A stretch of DNA of 64,000 bases from Actinomadura chibensis NBRC 106107 (GCF_001552135.1 NZ_BCQP01000030.1:116847-180846); one strand, 5' to 3'; positions 1 through 9,927 are shown, numbered from the stretch's first letter. Notes: generated by a model from the sequence alone, not told the origin. Program-made: numbers and translations.

Positions 1-2
1 GG

Positions 3-215
3 TCGCTGCACGCCGTCGACCACCAGATGGCCGTGCGGCACGCCCGCGACGTCTACACCCGGCGCAACGAGGGCGTGAGCATCTGGGTGGTGCGCTCGGA
101 CGCGGTCGTCGCGTCGAGCCCCGACGAAAAGGACCCGCTGTTCGCGCCGAGCGGCGACAAAGTCTACCGCCACCCCACCTTTTATGACATCCCCGACAAC
201 GTCCCCCACATGTGA
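3..215 (+). CDS. paaB: PaaB, phenylacetyl-CoA epoxidase subunit (3' part)
   Basis: This is the C-terminal 70 residues of PaaB, a small structural subunit of the cytoplasmic ring-1,2-phenylacetyl-CoA epoxidase PaaABCE. The gene begins before the window. The segment contains the family's ARDVYTRRNEG and WVV stretches, the conserved ASSPDEKD run and the terminal KVYRHPTFY motif. The stop at 213-215 lies 10 bp before paaC, as expected in a paaABCDE operon. Identification rests on recognised family motifs and on the neighbours. Confidence 0.95.
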   Translation, partial: SLHAVDHQMAVRHARDVYTRRNEGVSIWVVRSDAVVASSPDEKDPLFAPSGDKVYRHPTFYDIPDNVPHM

Positions 216-225
216 GGCGGCCGCG

Positions 226-1137
226 ATGACCGACCATGCGAATGCCTACGCGGGCCTCCAAGGCGACGACTCCCAGTGGGCCTTCGGCACCGACTTCGAG
301 GACCCGCTCGCGGGCGTCGACACCACGCTGCCCAGCGGCGTCAACCGGTCCGACCTGGCGGCGTACTGCCTGATGCTCGCCGACGACGCCCTGGTGATGT
401 CGCACCGGCTCGCGCAGTGGTGCAGCAACGCGCCCGACCTCGAAGACGACATCGCTCTGGCCAACATCGCGCTCGACCTGCTCGGGCAGGCCCGGCTGCT
501 GCTGGCGCGCGGGGCGGCGGCGGACCCGGGCGTCGTCCCGGCGCTTCCGGTCGGCTCGCCGGTCCCGCCGGAGGACGCCCTCGCGTTCTTCCGCGGCGCC
601 ACCGAATACCGCTGTGTGCGGCTGGTCGAGGCCGAGAACGGCGACTTCGGCCGGACGATCGCCCGGTTGGCGCTGTTCGCCGCCTGGCGGTTGGAGATCG
701 TCCGGCGGCTCGCCTCCAGCCGGGACCCGGTGCTCGCCGCGGTCGCGGCCAAGGGCATAAAGGAGCTGGCGTACCACCGCGACTACGCCGGGCGCTGGTT
801 CCTGATCCTCGCCCGTGGCACTGCGGAATCGCGTCGCCGGGTCGTCGCTGGCCTGGCGGCGGTCTGGCCGCTGCACGCGGAACTCTTCACGGCCCATCCG
901 GTCGAACGACGGCTCGCCCGCGCGGGCGTGGGCGTCGACCCCGGCGCGGTGGCCGGAGAGGTTGGTGCCCTGCTCGATCAGATGTTCTCGGCGAGCGGGG
1001 TGGAACGCCCCGACGCGCGCCCGCTCGCCGGACCGAGCGGCCGGACCGGGCGCGACGGCCTCCACACCGAGGCCTTGAGCCGCATGCTCGCCGAGATGCA
1101 GGTGGTGGCCAGGGAGCACCCGAGGGGGTCGTGGTGA
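226..1137 (+). CDS. paaC: PaaC, phenylacetyl-CoA epoxidase structural subunit
   Basis: PaaC (303 aa) is the ferritin-fold partner of the catalytic PaaA subunit in the phenylacetyl-CoA 1,2-epoxidase complex. I chose ATG 226 because it follows the paaB stop. An in-frame ATG at 184 would overlap paaB by 32 bp and add 14 unlikely residues. Visible family features are the early LADDALVMSHRLAQW helix, IALANIALDLLGQAR, and the segment around RLVEAENGDFGRTIARL. The 3' end overlaps paaD (TGA at 1135-1137 inside GTG 1134), which suggests translational coupling. Confidence 0.95.
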   Translation: MTDHANAYAGLQGDDSQWAFGTDFEDPLAGVDTTLPSGVNRSDLAAYCLMLADDALVMSHRLAQWCSNAPDLEDDIALANIALDLLGQARLLLARGAAADPGVVPALPVGSPVPPEDALAFFRGATEYRCVRLVEAENGDFGRTIARLALFAAWRLEIVRRLASSRDPVLAAVAAKGIKELAYHRDYAGRWFLILARGTAESRRRVVAGLAAVWPLHAELFTAHPVERRLARAGVGVDPGAVAGEVGALLDQMFSASGVERPDARPLAGPSGRTGRDGLHTEALSRMLAEMQVVAREHPRGSW

Positions 1138-1631
1138 GCACGCAGACGTGCGCCCGGCGGGTCGCGGCCTCGGTCGCCGATCCGGAGCTGCCGATGCTCA
1201 CGCTCCACGACCTCGGCGTCCTGCGCGACGTGGAGGTGGCGGACGGGCGCGTGACCGTCACGATCACTCCGACCTACTCGGGCTGCCCGGCGATGGCCAC
1301 CATGCGCGATGACCTCGTCCACCGCCTCACCGACGCCGGTTTCACGGACGTCGAGGTCCGCGTCAGGCTGCATCCGGCCTGGTCGAGCGACTGGATCACC
1401 GACCGGGGCCGGGCCGCCCTGGCCGACCACGGTCTGTCGCCCCCCGGCCCGGCCCCCGAACGGAGCGGGCCGGTTCCCCTGACGCTGCTGCCGCGGCGCC
1501 GCGCGCTCACCTGCCCCCGGTGCGGCTCGTCCGGCACCGAGCTGACCTCGGAGTTCGGGTCCACCGCCTGCAAGGCCCTGTACCGGTGCGCGGCGTGCCT
1601 GGAGCCGTTCGAGCACGTGAAGGAGATCTGA
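1134..1631 (+). CDS. paaD: PaaD, epoxidase maturation protein (DUF59 + zinc-finger-like tail)
   Basis: PaaD (165 aa) is thought to help assemble the metal centres of the phenylacetyl-CoA epoxidase system. The N-terminal half is a SufT/DUF59-like domain (DPELPMLTLHDLGVLRDV, then the TYSGCPAM motif with its conserved Cys). The C-terminal part carries four cysteines as CPRC and CAAC pairs plus one more Cys, typical of actinobacterial PaaD. GTG 1134 overlaps the paaC stop, and another GTG lies three bases upstream. The stop TGA overlaps the paaE ATG at 1631. Confidence 0.93.
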   Translation: MSTQTCARRVAASVADPELPMLTLHDLGVLRDVEVADGRVTVTITPTYSGCPAMATMRDDLVHRLTDAGFTDVEVRVRLHPAWSSDWITDRGRAALADHGLSPPGPAPERSGPVPLTLLPRRRALTCPRCGSSGTELTSEFGSTACKALYRCAACLEPFEHVKEI

Positions 1632-2716
1632 TGACGACGGTCGACCACACCGTGGCCCCCGTCCGCGCGGCCTTCCACCGGCTGGCGGTCGCGGACGTCG
1701 AACGGCTCACCGACGACTCGGCGGCCATCACCTTCGATGTTCCGTCCGACCTGCGCGGCGCGTTCGACTTCACGGCCGGTCAGTCGCTCACCCTGCGCCG
1801 GACGGTCGACGGAGCGGAGCACCGCCGCTCGTACTCGATCTGCGCGCCCGCCGGGGCGCCGCCGCGGATCGGCGTCCGCGAGATCCCGGGCGGGCTGTTC
1901 TCCCCGTGGCTCGTCCACGAGGTGCGGCCCGGAGACATCATCGAGGCGCAGCGCCCGTCCGGCGGGTTCCGCGCCGACCCGGGCTCTGGCGGCCGCCACC
2001 TGTGCGTGGCCGCCGGCTCGGGGATCACGCCGATGCTGTCGATCGCCTCCACCGTGCTGGCCGATCCCGGCGCGGAGGTGACGCTGCTCTACGGCAACCG
2101 GACCAGCGGCACCGTCATGTTCGCCGAGGAACTCGCCGACCTCAAGGACCGCTATGGCCCCCGGTTCCAGCTCGTGCACGTCCTGTCGCGCGAGCCGCGT
2201 GGCGTGGCGCTGTTCTCCGGACGTCTGGACGCCGACCGGCTGCGCCGCCTCATCGCCGCCTTCGTGCCCGTCGCCGCTCTGGACCACGTCTGGCTGTGCG
2301 GACCGTTCGGCATGATCGCGGGCACCCGGGAGGTTCTCGCGGACGCCGGGGTCGACGCCTCCCGCGTCCACGTCGAGCTGTTCCACGTCGACGAGCCGCC
2401 CCCTGAGGTCCGGCGCGCCGACGACACCGTGAGCGGGGAGATGAGCGACGTCACCATCGTGCTCGACGGCCGTGCCGCGACCTCCGCCCTGCCCCGCGAC
2501 CGCACCCTGCTTGACGGCGCCGCCGCTACCCGCAACGACCTGCCGTTCGCGTGCAAGGGCGGCGTGTGCGGCACCTGCCGGGCGAAGGTGCGCCTTGGCG
2601 AGGTCGACATGCGCCGCAACTACGCCCTCGAACCGGACGAGGTCGACGCCGGTTTCGTCCTCACCTGCCAGTCCTTCGCCCTCAGCGACGCCGTGACCGT
2701 CGACTTCGACGCCTGA
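1631..2716 (+). CDS. paaE: PaaE, epoxidase reductase (FNR-type flavoprotein + 2Fe-2S)
   Basis: PaaE (361 aa) passes electrons from NAD(P)H to the PaaABC oxygenase. Visible domains: a FAD-binding barrel with RRSYSICAP (about residues 58-67), an NAD(P)-binding part with VAAGSGITPM (about 126-135) and the WLCGPFGM motif, then a plant-type ferredoxin domain with CKGGVCGTC and a fourth Cys in LTCQSF near the C-terminus. Length and domain order match the family. The start overlaps the paaD stop (TGATG). Confidence 0.96.
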   Translation: MTTVDHTVAPVRAAFHRLAVADVERLTDDSAAITFDVPSDLRGAFDFTAGQSLTLRRTVDGAEHRRSYSICAPAGAPPRIGVREIPGGLFSPWLVHEVRPGDIIEAQRPSGGFRADPGSGGRHLCVAAGSGITPMLSIASTVLADPGAEVTLLYGNRTSGTVMFAEELADLKDRYGPRFQLVHVLSREPRGVALFSGRLDADRLRRLIAAFVPVAALDHVWLCGPFGMIAGTREVLADAGVDASRVHVELFHVDEPPPEVRRADDTVSGEMSDVTIVLDGRAATSALPRDRTLLDGAAATRNDLPFACKGGVCGTCRAKVRLGEVDMRRNYALEPDEVDAGFVLTCQSFALSDAVTVDFDA

Positions 2717-2730
2717 CCCCGGAGAGATCC

Positions 2731-3909
2731 ATGATGGAAGCCTTCATCGTCGATGGCGCCCGCACGCCCATCGGCCGCTACGGCGGCGCGCTCGCCCAAG
2801 CGCGCCCCGATGATCTCGCGGCACTCGTGGTCGGCGAGGCCGTCCGGCGCGCCCGCGTCGACCTCGCCGAGGTGGACGAGGTCGTGCTGGGCGCCGCCAA
2901 CCAGGCGGGGGAGGACAACCGCAACGTCGCCCGGATGGCCGCGCTGCTCGCCGGGTTCCCGGACAGCGTCCCGGGCTTCACCGTCAACCGGCTGTGCGCC
3001 TCCGGCCTGACCGCCGTCGCCACGGCCCGGCAGATGATCGCGGCCGGTGACGCGGACGTGGTCGTCGCGGGCGGCGTGGAGTCGATGACCCGGGCGCCGT
3101 GGGTGCAGGAGAAGCCCTCCAGGGCGTTCGCCAAGCCCGGCCCCGCGTTCGACACCTCGATCGGCTGGCGCTTCACCAACCCCCGCCACGGCGCTGACAC
3201 CACGCTCTCCATGCCGCAGACCGCCGAGCGCGTCGCCGAGCAGTGGGGACTGACCCGCGAGGAACTGGACGCGTTCGCGGTGCGCTCGCACGAGCGCGCC
3301 CTCGACGCGATCAAGGACGGCCGGTTCGCGGACGAGATCGTCCCGGTCCCCGTCCGGGACGATCTGGTCGACACCGACGAGGGACCCCGTCCCGGCACGA
3401 CGCTGGAGGTGTTGGCAAGATTGCGTCCCGTCAACGGTCCTGGCGGCCTCGTGACCGCGGGCAACGCCAGCTCCCTCAACGACGGCGCCGCCGCGGTCGT
3501 GGTGGTGAGCGAGAGGTACGCCGAACGACGAGGGCTCCAACCCCGCGCCCGCGTCGTCGCGGCGGCGAACGCGGGCGTCCCGCCCCAGATCATGGGAATC
3601 GGCCCGGTGCCCGCCACGCGCAAGGTCCTCGAACGCGGGGGGTGGACCCTGAACGACGTCGAAGCGGTCGAACTCAACGAGGCGTTCGCCTCCCAGTCCA
3701 TCGCCTGCGTGCGCGACCTCGGGCTCGACCTCGACATCGTCAACGCCGACGGCGGCGCCATCGCCTTGGGCCACCCGCTCGGCTGCTCTGGCACCCGCCT
3801 GGTCGTGACGCTCCTCGGCCGCCTCGAACGCGCGGGCGCCCGGCGCGGCCTGGCCACCATGTGCGTGGGCGTCGGCCAGGGCGCCGCGCTTCTCCTGGAG
3901 CGGCCGTGA
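2731..3909 (+). CDS. paaJ: PaaJ-type 3-oxoadipyl-CoA thiolase
   Basis: Thiolase of 392 aa. In the phenylacetate pathway PaaJ cleaves 3-oxoadipyl-CoA (and the dehydro form) to acetyl-CoA and succinyl-CoA. The nucleophilic Cys is in NRLCASG (Cys89). ELNEAFASQ, GHPLGCSGTR and the second active-site region MCVGVGQGAA are all present. GGAGAG lies just upstream of two consecutive ATGs (2731 and 2734), and either may be used. The 3' end overlaps the next gene. A general acetyl-CoA acetyltransferase is the alternative, but operon context favours PaaJ. Confidence 0.92.
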   Translation: MMEAFIVDGARTPIGRYGGALAQARPDDLAALVVGEAVRRARVDLAEVDEVVLGAANQAGEDNRNVARMAALLAGFPDSVPGFTVNRLCASGLTAVATARQMIAAGDADVVVAGGVESMTRAPWVQEKPSRAFAKPGPAFDTSIGWRFTNPRHGADTTLSMPQTAERVAEQWGLTREELDAFAVRSHERALDAIKDGRFADEIVPVPVRDDLVDTDEGPRPGTTLEVLARLRPVNGPGGLVTAGNASSLNDGAAAVVVVSERYAERRGLQPRARVVAAANAGVPPQIMGIGPVPATRKVLERGGWTLNDVEAVELNEAFASQSIACVRDLGLDLDIVNADGGAIALGHPLGCSGTRLVVTLLGRLERAGARRGLATMCVGVGQGAALLLERP

Positions 3910-4649
3910 CGGCGGTCCGGGTCGAGCAGTTCGACGACCGGGTCTTGCTCCGCCTCGACCGCCCCCACGTCCGCAACGCCATCGACCAGCGGATGGTCGA
4001 CGAACTGCACACCGCCTGCGCCCTCCTCGAAAGCGACCCCCGCATCGCGCTGATCATAGGGAAGGGCGGCACCTTCGCCGCAGGAGCCGACATTGCCCAA
4101 TTGCGGGAGCGCCGCCGCGACGACGCCCTGCGCGGGGTCAACTCCGGGATCTTCGACCGGATCCACCGCCTGCCGATGCCCACGATCGCCCTGATCGACG
4201 GCCACGCGCTGGGCGGCGGCGCCGAACTCGCCTACGCCTGCGACTTCCGCATCGGCACTCCCACGGCGCGCATCGGCAACCCCGAACCGGGTCTCGGCAT
4301 CCTCGCCGCCGCAGGCGCCTGCTGGCGCCTGGCGGAACTCGTCGGTGAACCCGTCGCGAAGGAGATCCTGCTCGCGGGCCGCGTCCTCGACGCCGACGAG
4401 GCCCTCGCGCTGCACCTTCTCAACGAACGGGTGCCCGCCGACGAACTGGAGGCGGCCGGACACCGCTGGGCGGACCGCATCCTCGCCCAGGCCCCACTGG
4501 CGGTTCGCCTGACCAAGAAACTGTTCCACGCCCCCCGCGCCGCCCACCCACTCATCGACGACATCGCGCAGGCCGTCCTGTTCGAGACAGAGGACAAACA
4601 CCACCGCATGACCGCGTTCCTCGAACGCAAGAAGAAGGGCAGCTCATGA
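3906..4649 (+). CDS. Enoyl-CoA hydratase/isomerase of the paa operon (PaaF/PaaG type)
   Basis: Crotonase-fold protein of 247 aa. In this pathway PaaG isomerises the epoxide to oxepin-CoA and PaaF hydrates dehydroadipyl-CoA, and the sequence alone does not decide which role applies. The oxyanion-hole segments KGGTFAAGADI and DGHALGGGAELAYACD are clear, followed by PEPGLGIL. The C-terminal half keeps the usual AKEILLAGRVLDADEAL helix. GTG 3906 overlaps the thiolase stop, and the TGA overlaps the ATG of paaH, so the three genes are coupled. Confidence 0.92.
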   Translation: MTAVRVEQFDDRVLLRLDRPHVRNAIDQRMVDELHTACALLESDPRIALIIGKGGTFAAGADIAQLRERRRDDALRGVNSGIFDRIHRLPMPTIALIDGHALGGGAELAYACDFRIGTPTARIGNPEPGLGILAAAGACWRLAELVGEPVAKEILLAGRVLDADEALALHLLNERVPADELEAAGHRWADRILAQAPLAVRLTKKLFHAPRAAHPLIDDIAQAVLFETEDKHHRMTAFLERKKKGSS

Positions 4650-5488
4650 GGGTTCCGCATCGCGTCGGCGTATTCGGCGGCGGGCGCATGGGGGCGGGTA
4701 TCGCTCACCTGTTCGTCACGGCCGGATCCGCCGTGACCGTCGTCGAGTCGCACGATGCCGCGTCGTGCGCGGCCCGCGACCGCGTCGCGACCAGCTTGAC
4801 CCGCGCCGCGGAACGCGACCTGCTCGACGAGGACCCGGCGTCCGTTCTCGCCCGCCTTACAACGACGACGGACCCCGCCGCCCTCGCCGGGTCCGAACTC
4901 GTCGTGGAGGCGGTCCCCGAGGACGCCGGCCTGAAATGCAGCGTGCTCGCCACTGCGGCCTCCCACGCTCCGCGGGCCGCATTGGCGACCAACACCAGCT
5001 CGCTGTCGATCGATCGTCTCGCCCTCGACCTGCCCGACCCGACGCGGCTGATCGGCCTGCACTTCTTCAACCCGGTGCCCGCCAGCGACCTCATCGAGGT
5101 GGTGGTCGGTGCCGCGACCTCGCCCGCGCTCGTCACCGACGCGCGGGCCTGGGCCGCGGCACTCGGCAAGACCGCGATCACCGTGACCGACTCGCCGGGC
5201 TTTGCCAGCAGCCGCCTCGGCGTGGCGCTCGCCCTGGAGGCGATGCGCATGCTCGACGAGGGCGTCGCGTCGGCCGAGGACATCGACACGGCCATGACCC
5301 TCGGCTACCGGCACCCGGTCGGACCGCTGCGCACGACCGACCTCGTCGGACTCGACGTGCGCCTCGCCATCGCCGAGCACCTCGAACGAGAACTGGGACC
5401 GCGCTTCGCGCCCCCGACCGTTCTGCGCGACAAGGTCGCGGCGGGTCATCTCGGCCGCAAGAGCGGCAAGGGCTTCTACACGTGGTGA
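4646..5488 (+). CDS. paaH: PaaH-type 3-hydroxyacyl-CoA dehydrogenase
   Basis: NAD-dependent 3-hydroxyadipyl-CoA dehydrogenase of 280 aa. The N-terminal Rossmann motif GVFGGGRMGAGIAHLF is at about residues 8-23. TNTSSLSI, GLHFFNPVP (catalytic His) and the C-terminal helical domain ending in KSGKGFYTW are all present, giving the usual single-domain HBDH length. It sits between the hydratase and paaI with overlapping start and stop codons. It catalyses the step before PaaJ thiolysis. Confidence 0.94.
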   Translation: MRVPHRVGVFGGGRMGAGIAHLFVTAGSAVTVVESHDAASCAARDRVATSLTRAAERDLLDEDPASVLARLTTTTDPAALAGSELVVEAVPEDAGLKCSVLATAASHAPRAALATNTSSLSIDRLALDLPDPTRLIGLHFFNPVPASDLIEVVVGAATSPALVTDARAWAAALGKTAITVTDSPGFASSRLGVALALEAMRMLDEGVASAEDIDTAMTLGYRHPVGPLRTTDLVGLDVRLAIAEHLERELGPRFAPPTVLRDKVAAGHLGRKSGKGFYTW

Positions 5489-5910
5489 CGCCTGAGGAGA
5501 TCGCGCGGCGCAGCGCCGAACGGATGTGGTCCGGCGACGCCGCGAGCCGTTCCCTCGGCATGGAGCTCGTGCGCGTCGGGCCGGGGACGGCGACAGTCGC
5601 CATGGTCGTCCGGGCAGACATGATCAACGGCTGGGACATCTGCCACGGCGGGTTCGTCACGAGCCTCGCCGACTCGGCCTTCGCCCTCGCCTGCAACTCC
5701 TACGGCGAGGTGACGGTGGCCGCGAGCCTCGACATCACGTTCCTGGAGCCCGCCCGCCTGGACGACGCCCTCCTCGCCGACGCGTCGGAGCGAGCACGCC
5801 GAGGCCGCAGCGGCGTCTACGACGTGACCGTCACCCGGGTCTCCGCCGGGACGCCCGTGGTCATCGCGGAACTGCGCGGTAGAAGCCGATCACTCCGCCG
5901 CCCCATCTGA
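5485..5910 (+). CDS. paaI: PaaI-type hotdog-fold hydroxyphenylacetyl-CoA thioesterase
   Basis: Thioesterase of 141 aa. PaaI relieves the pathway by hydrolysing dead-end aryl-CoA esters. The family core GWDICHGGFVTSLADSAFA (residues about 50-68), with HGG and the catalytic Asp, is clear, followed by the ASLDITFLEPAR strand. GTG 5485 overlaps the paaH stop TGA at 5486-5488. The last 21 bases overlap the 3' end of the convergent TetR gene. Confidence 0.93.
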   Translation: MTPEEIARRSAERMWSGDAASRSLGMELVRVGPGTATVAMVVRADMINGWDICHGGFVTSLADSAFALACNSYGEVTVAASLDITFLEPARLDDALLADASERARRGRSGVYDVTVTRVSAGTPVVIAELRGRSRSLRRPI

Positions 5911-6540
5911 GCCAGGTGCCGCACGGACGACGATCCCAGCGAACGCCGTCTCGGTGACGGCGTCGGCGAGGGTCTCGGCGTCCAGCGTGCCGTCCGGCCG
6001 GTACCACTCGACCAACGAGTTCACCATGCCGAACAAGAGACGACTGATGAGCTCGGGGGCGATGTCGTCCCGCACCACGCCCTCGGCGGCGGCCTCGGCC
6101 ACCAGCCGGGCGAAGACCTCGTCGATGCGGCGCCGCCGTCGCAGGGCGTCGAGTTCGAGTTCGCTGTTGCCCCGGACCCGCAGCAGAAGGGTGACCGCGG
6201 GCAGATGCGCCACGAGGATCAGGACGCTCTCCCGCACCGTGGCGCGTAGCCGCGAGTAGGCGTCGCCGCCGGCCTCGGCGGCGCCCGCCCGCTCGACCGC
6301 ACCGGTCAGCCCGTCCAGCGCCTCGTCGAGCGCGGCGGCGAGCAGATGCTCCTTGCTCGGCACATGATGGTAGATCGCCGACTTCGTCAGACCCAGCTCG
6401 CGGGCCAGGTCCCCCATGCTGGTGCCCTCATAGCCCTGCCGGTTGAACAGACCGATCGCCGCGCGGAGCACCGCTTCCTGATCATGGCCCGGACGCCCAC
6501 GGCGCGGGCGTGAAGCTCTCGTCTCCGCCACCTCAGCCAT
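5890..6540 (-). CDS. TetR/AcrR-family regulator of the paa operon (PaaR-like)
   Basis: Transcriptional repressor of 216 aa. The N-terminal HTH is textbook TetR: AAIGLFNRQGYEGTSM, then DLARELGLTKSAIYHHVPSK at about residues 21-57. The C-terminal ligand pocket is helical and ends near FAGIVVRAAPGSDG. I chose ATG 6540 because the basic ARRGRP-like tail before the HTH is complete there. An upstream in-frame start at 6591 is possible. TetR-type PaaR proteins elsewhere respond to phenylacetyl-CoA, and that role is inferred here from position. Confidence 0.88.
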   Translation of the reverse strand: MAEVAETRASRPRRGRPGHDQEAVLRAAIGLFNRQGYEGTSMGDLARELGLTKSAIYHHVPSKEHLLAAALDEALDGLTGAVERAGAAEAGGDAYSRLRATVRESVLILVAHLPAVTLLLRVRGNSELELDALRRRRRIDEVFARLVAEAAAEGVVRDDIAPELISRLLFGMVNSLVEWYRPDGTLDAETLADAVTETAFAGIVVRAAPGSDGAAE

Positions 6541-6942
6541 GGACCCAGCGTTCCATACCCGAGACGTCGTCCTTCCAAAGCCCGGCGCCATCAGAATGCG
6601 GGCCCTCGCGGACCGCCGACTCAGGCCCGACGCGTCCCCAGAGTCTGCGCGCGCGGCGCCCGGCGCTGGGTGTCAGGGGCCAGGATACGGCGACGAGGTC
6701 ACTCGTCCGGGGCCTTTGGGTGGCGCGGTTGCCGTGGGTCTCACCGCCGCCCGACCTGACTACTCAGTCTTGTTTGCCACCTCTGACCGTCCCGGCCAGT
6801 CGGCCGCTCCGTACGGAAAGGACACGCGGCCGAAAGCATGATTAGAGGCACGAACGGTGCGGGAGGAAGCGGTGGATGGAGCGCCCTGGCCAGGTGCGCT
6901 TCCAGTTGGTCGTGGTGTCTGAACCCGACTCTGAACGGGTCG
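6541..6942. other. Intergenic stretch between paa locus and accessory zone
   Basis: About 400 bp without a convincing gene on either strand. Short frames exist but lack family motifs and good ribosome-binding sites. This is where core-like metabolism ends and decayed accessory DNA begins. No tRNA that could serve as an integration site was recognised here. Confidence 0.5.
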
Positions 6943-9725
6943 CTAGGTCCAGGGTTGCTCGATGTCTCCGGCGGCGGTCAGGCCGAAGCGGCGGAGTTGT
7001 TGGGCGCCCTCGATGTCATCGACTCTCTCCCACAATTGGATCAGGTAGGGCACTGCATGGAAATTTCCGGCGTTGACGGCTTGGAGCGCGAGTTCTGCGG
7101 CGTCCCGACGTACGTGGTCCCGGGCGTTGTGTCGTTGCTGGTACTGGGTGTCGTGTCGTAGTTGATCCCAGGCCATCTCCTCCCGCAGTTTGGCCAGGTA
7201 CAGCAGCGTGCCGGAACGTCCGGCGTCGGCGGCTTGGAGTGCGAGTCGTTCGGCAGCGTGCTGATGCCCGGCCAGCTCCCGCATTTCGACCAGGCTTGTC
7301 AGCGCGTGAGGGTGCCCGGCTTGGGCGGCTTGGAACGCGAGTTGTTCGGTGCCTTGCAGGTCCCACGCTGCTTCCTGCAGTCGGGCCAGTTGGACTAGCG
7401 CGTCGAGGTTGCCGACGTCGGCGGCCTGTTGGTAGAGGCGTATGGCGCGTTCCTGGTTCCCGGTCTGCTCCCGCAGCCGGGCCAGGTGTATCAGTGCATC
7501 GGAGCGCCCGGCGTCGGCGGCTTGCCGGTAGAGCCGTTCGGCGTCTTGGAGGTCTCCGTTCGCCTCTCGTAATTGGGCCAGGAGTGTCAGTGCGTCGGGG
7601 CACCCGGCGTCGGCGGCTTGAAGCGCGAGCCGTTCGGCGCCTTGCCGGTTCCCGATGGCCTCCCGCCATCTGACCAGGAACAAAAGTGTGATGAGGGGCT
7701 CGGCGTCGGTGAGGAGTGGGACGACAAGTCGTTCGGCGCCCCGCTGGTCGCCGGCATCCTCCCGCAGCAGGGCTAGATGATCCGGCGATCTGGGGGTCGC
7801 GGCGTCGGTGTCTCGCAGGTACCCGGCCTCCCCCCGTAGGTGGGCCAGGTACGGCAGCGCGTCGGGATTTCCGGCATCGGCGGCTTGGAGTGCGAGTCGT
7901 TCGGCGTCCTGTAAGTACCCGGCTCTCCGCCGCAGCCCGGCCAACTCCAACAGGGCTTTGGGATCTCCAGCGTCGGCGGCTTCTTGGTAAAGCACTTCGG
8001 AGTACAGCGGCTCCCCAGGCTCGCGCGGCATCCAATCCATGTGCTGCAGCACGTCGGGATCTCCGGTGGCGGCGGCCTGCCGGAAGAGCCGTCTGGAGCC
8101 CTCTCGGTCCCCGGCCATCTTCCGAAGCCTGCCCAAGCCCAGCAATGCGAAGGGGCCCCGGCGTCTGCGGCCTGCCGGTAGAGATGCGCGGCGTGGCGGT
8201 AGCGGCCTCTCTCCTCTGCCCGCCCGGCGAGGGCGGTGAGGTCGTCGAGGGTGTGGGCGTGGCGGGCGGCCGCCTCCCAAAAGGATGCCGGGGGGAAGAT
8301 GCGGGCGCGTTCGGTGCGGGCGTGCTGCTCGAGGTAGTCGGCGAGCCGGTACAGCGGGTGGGCTGGTTGCGGCTCACCGGGGCGAGCCCGGTGTTCGATC
8401 AGCGGGCCGGGCAGCCGCCGGTGCAGCTTGGTGAGCTCGTCAAAGGCAGCGATGTCCCAATCGGTGCCGCCGACCTGGCTCCACTCGTGGTCGTCGAGGT
8501 AGCCGGGCGCGGCGTCGCGCAGCAGCGGTTCGGGCAGGTAAAGGCTGTGGCCGAGGCGGCGGGCATCCATCGCGGCCCATAGCACCGCGCGGGCCGCGGG
8601 GGTGGCCTGTTGGTAGCGGCGCAGCAGTTCGGGGGCGCCGGCGAGTTCCTGGGTGATCCGTCCGCCGCGCGCTTGCTCGGCTGCGGCGCGCAGCCGCGGG
8701 TCGGTGGTGATGGTGGTGGCCAGGCTGGTGAGCTGGGTGTTGGTGAACCCTGGTGGTGCGGTGATGTAGTCGGCCTGGTCGAGTAGCGTCCGCGCGGCGT
8801 GGTGCGGATCGGGTGCTGAAGGGTTCTTGGGAACGGCGGTCAGGGCAGCACGGAATCCGGGCCACATCGATCCCAGGACCAGCACCGGCCCGCGCGTCGG
8901 GTCGGCCAGCAGGGCCTGCAGTTCGGCCGCGACCGGTTCTCCGTCGGTGGGTTGGAGGTAGAACTGGGCCTCATTCAGCCAGATCACGGTCCGCGGGGCG
9001 ATCCGCCCGGCGCGGACCGCTTCGGCCAGTGCGAGCGGCCGTTCGGGGGTGAGCGGGTGCCAGACCCGCCAGTGCGGTAGTACGGCGCGGATCGCCTCCC
9101 AGCACGCCCGCGTCTTGCCGGTCGAAGAGTCCCCGACCACCGTTACCGTGCGGCTGCCGAGTGTCGCGGCCGCGACGGCGGCGCGCAACCGGTCGTCGAA
9201 TCCGGGGCGGTGCAGGTACACCGGCAGCACCGGTGCTCGTCCGGACGTGCCCGCCTCGAACGCCTGGTGAACCTCCAGCGCCAGCGCGTCCTGCTCGCCC
9301 AGCTCACCGATCACCCGACCCAGCGGCCCTGCGGAGGGCGTCTCGCTCTGCTCACCGAGGTTGATGATGAGGTCCCGGCCTGCGGTGTAGGCATCGCGGG
9401 CGGCGGTCACATGCTGGTGGACCCCAGCCTCAGCCTCGGCCCCGGACTCGGGTGGCTCACCAGTTCCCACATCCTGCACGTTACGGACGTCCCCCGCGCG
9501 GCACTGCTTCACCGCCCGCAGAGTCGGCCACTCGGCCAAGTCCGGCCACGGGGTGGACGCGTGTTCGTCGTTTTCCTCTGCTGCGCGGATCGCGTCGGCG
9601 TAGGTGCCGTCTCTCGGGACGTCCTCGGGACGATCGAGAGGCCATAAGACGTCCCCGCTGGACGCCTTAGGGCGTCCTAGCGTCCGGTGTGCTGGACGTC
9701 CTTGCGCTGCTATCTCCCTGAGCAC
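6943..9725 (-). pseudogene. P-loop NTPase with Sel1/TPR-like repeats, copy 1 (frameshifted)
   Basis: A ~920-residue protein split by one frameshift. From GTG 9725 the frame holds a degenerate N-terminal segment, the GRVIGELGEQDAL linker, a Walker A GDSSTGKT (residues 198-205), the line RTVIWLNEAQ (N251-E252 where Walker B acidic residues are expected), GPVLVLGSMWPGF, and an HPLYRLADYLEQH region. Around 8152-8160 the reading moves by one base: the GGGGCCCC run appears to lack an A, since DAGDPF would be expected. The second frame then holds about ten Sel1-like units of the type AADAGxxDALxxLAxLRE and ends in FGLTAAGDIEQPW. No function is established. A STAND-like signalling or defence role is inference. 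Confidence 0.75.
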
Positions 9726-9927
9726 GGTGCAGAAGTCGGCGGAGAGTTCTGCCGGTACCCTGACCTAGCATCGGGGTCGTGGGTGTGGGTAACGCCTGCG
9801 CTCCCGTGGCGGTGCTGTGGGAGCCGACCGCCTACCTGGCTGGTAGGGGCCGGTCCCAGCTCAACTCCGTCGGGTTTTAAGGGCCTTCAGGGCGGCTTCC
9901 CTGGGGGCCCTTCCGGCATCCGGGGGC

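Noticed and set aside
2778..4604. 608-codon minus-strand frame across the thiolase and hydratase genes
   Set aside because: It is an antisense shadow of two clearly recognised enzymes.
6541..6942. tRNA or attachment site at the start of the accessory zone
   Set aside because: No cloverleaf-like sequence or repeated att-like core could be found by eye.
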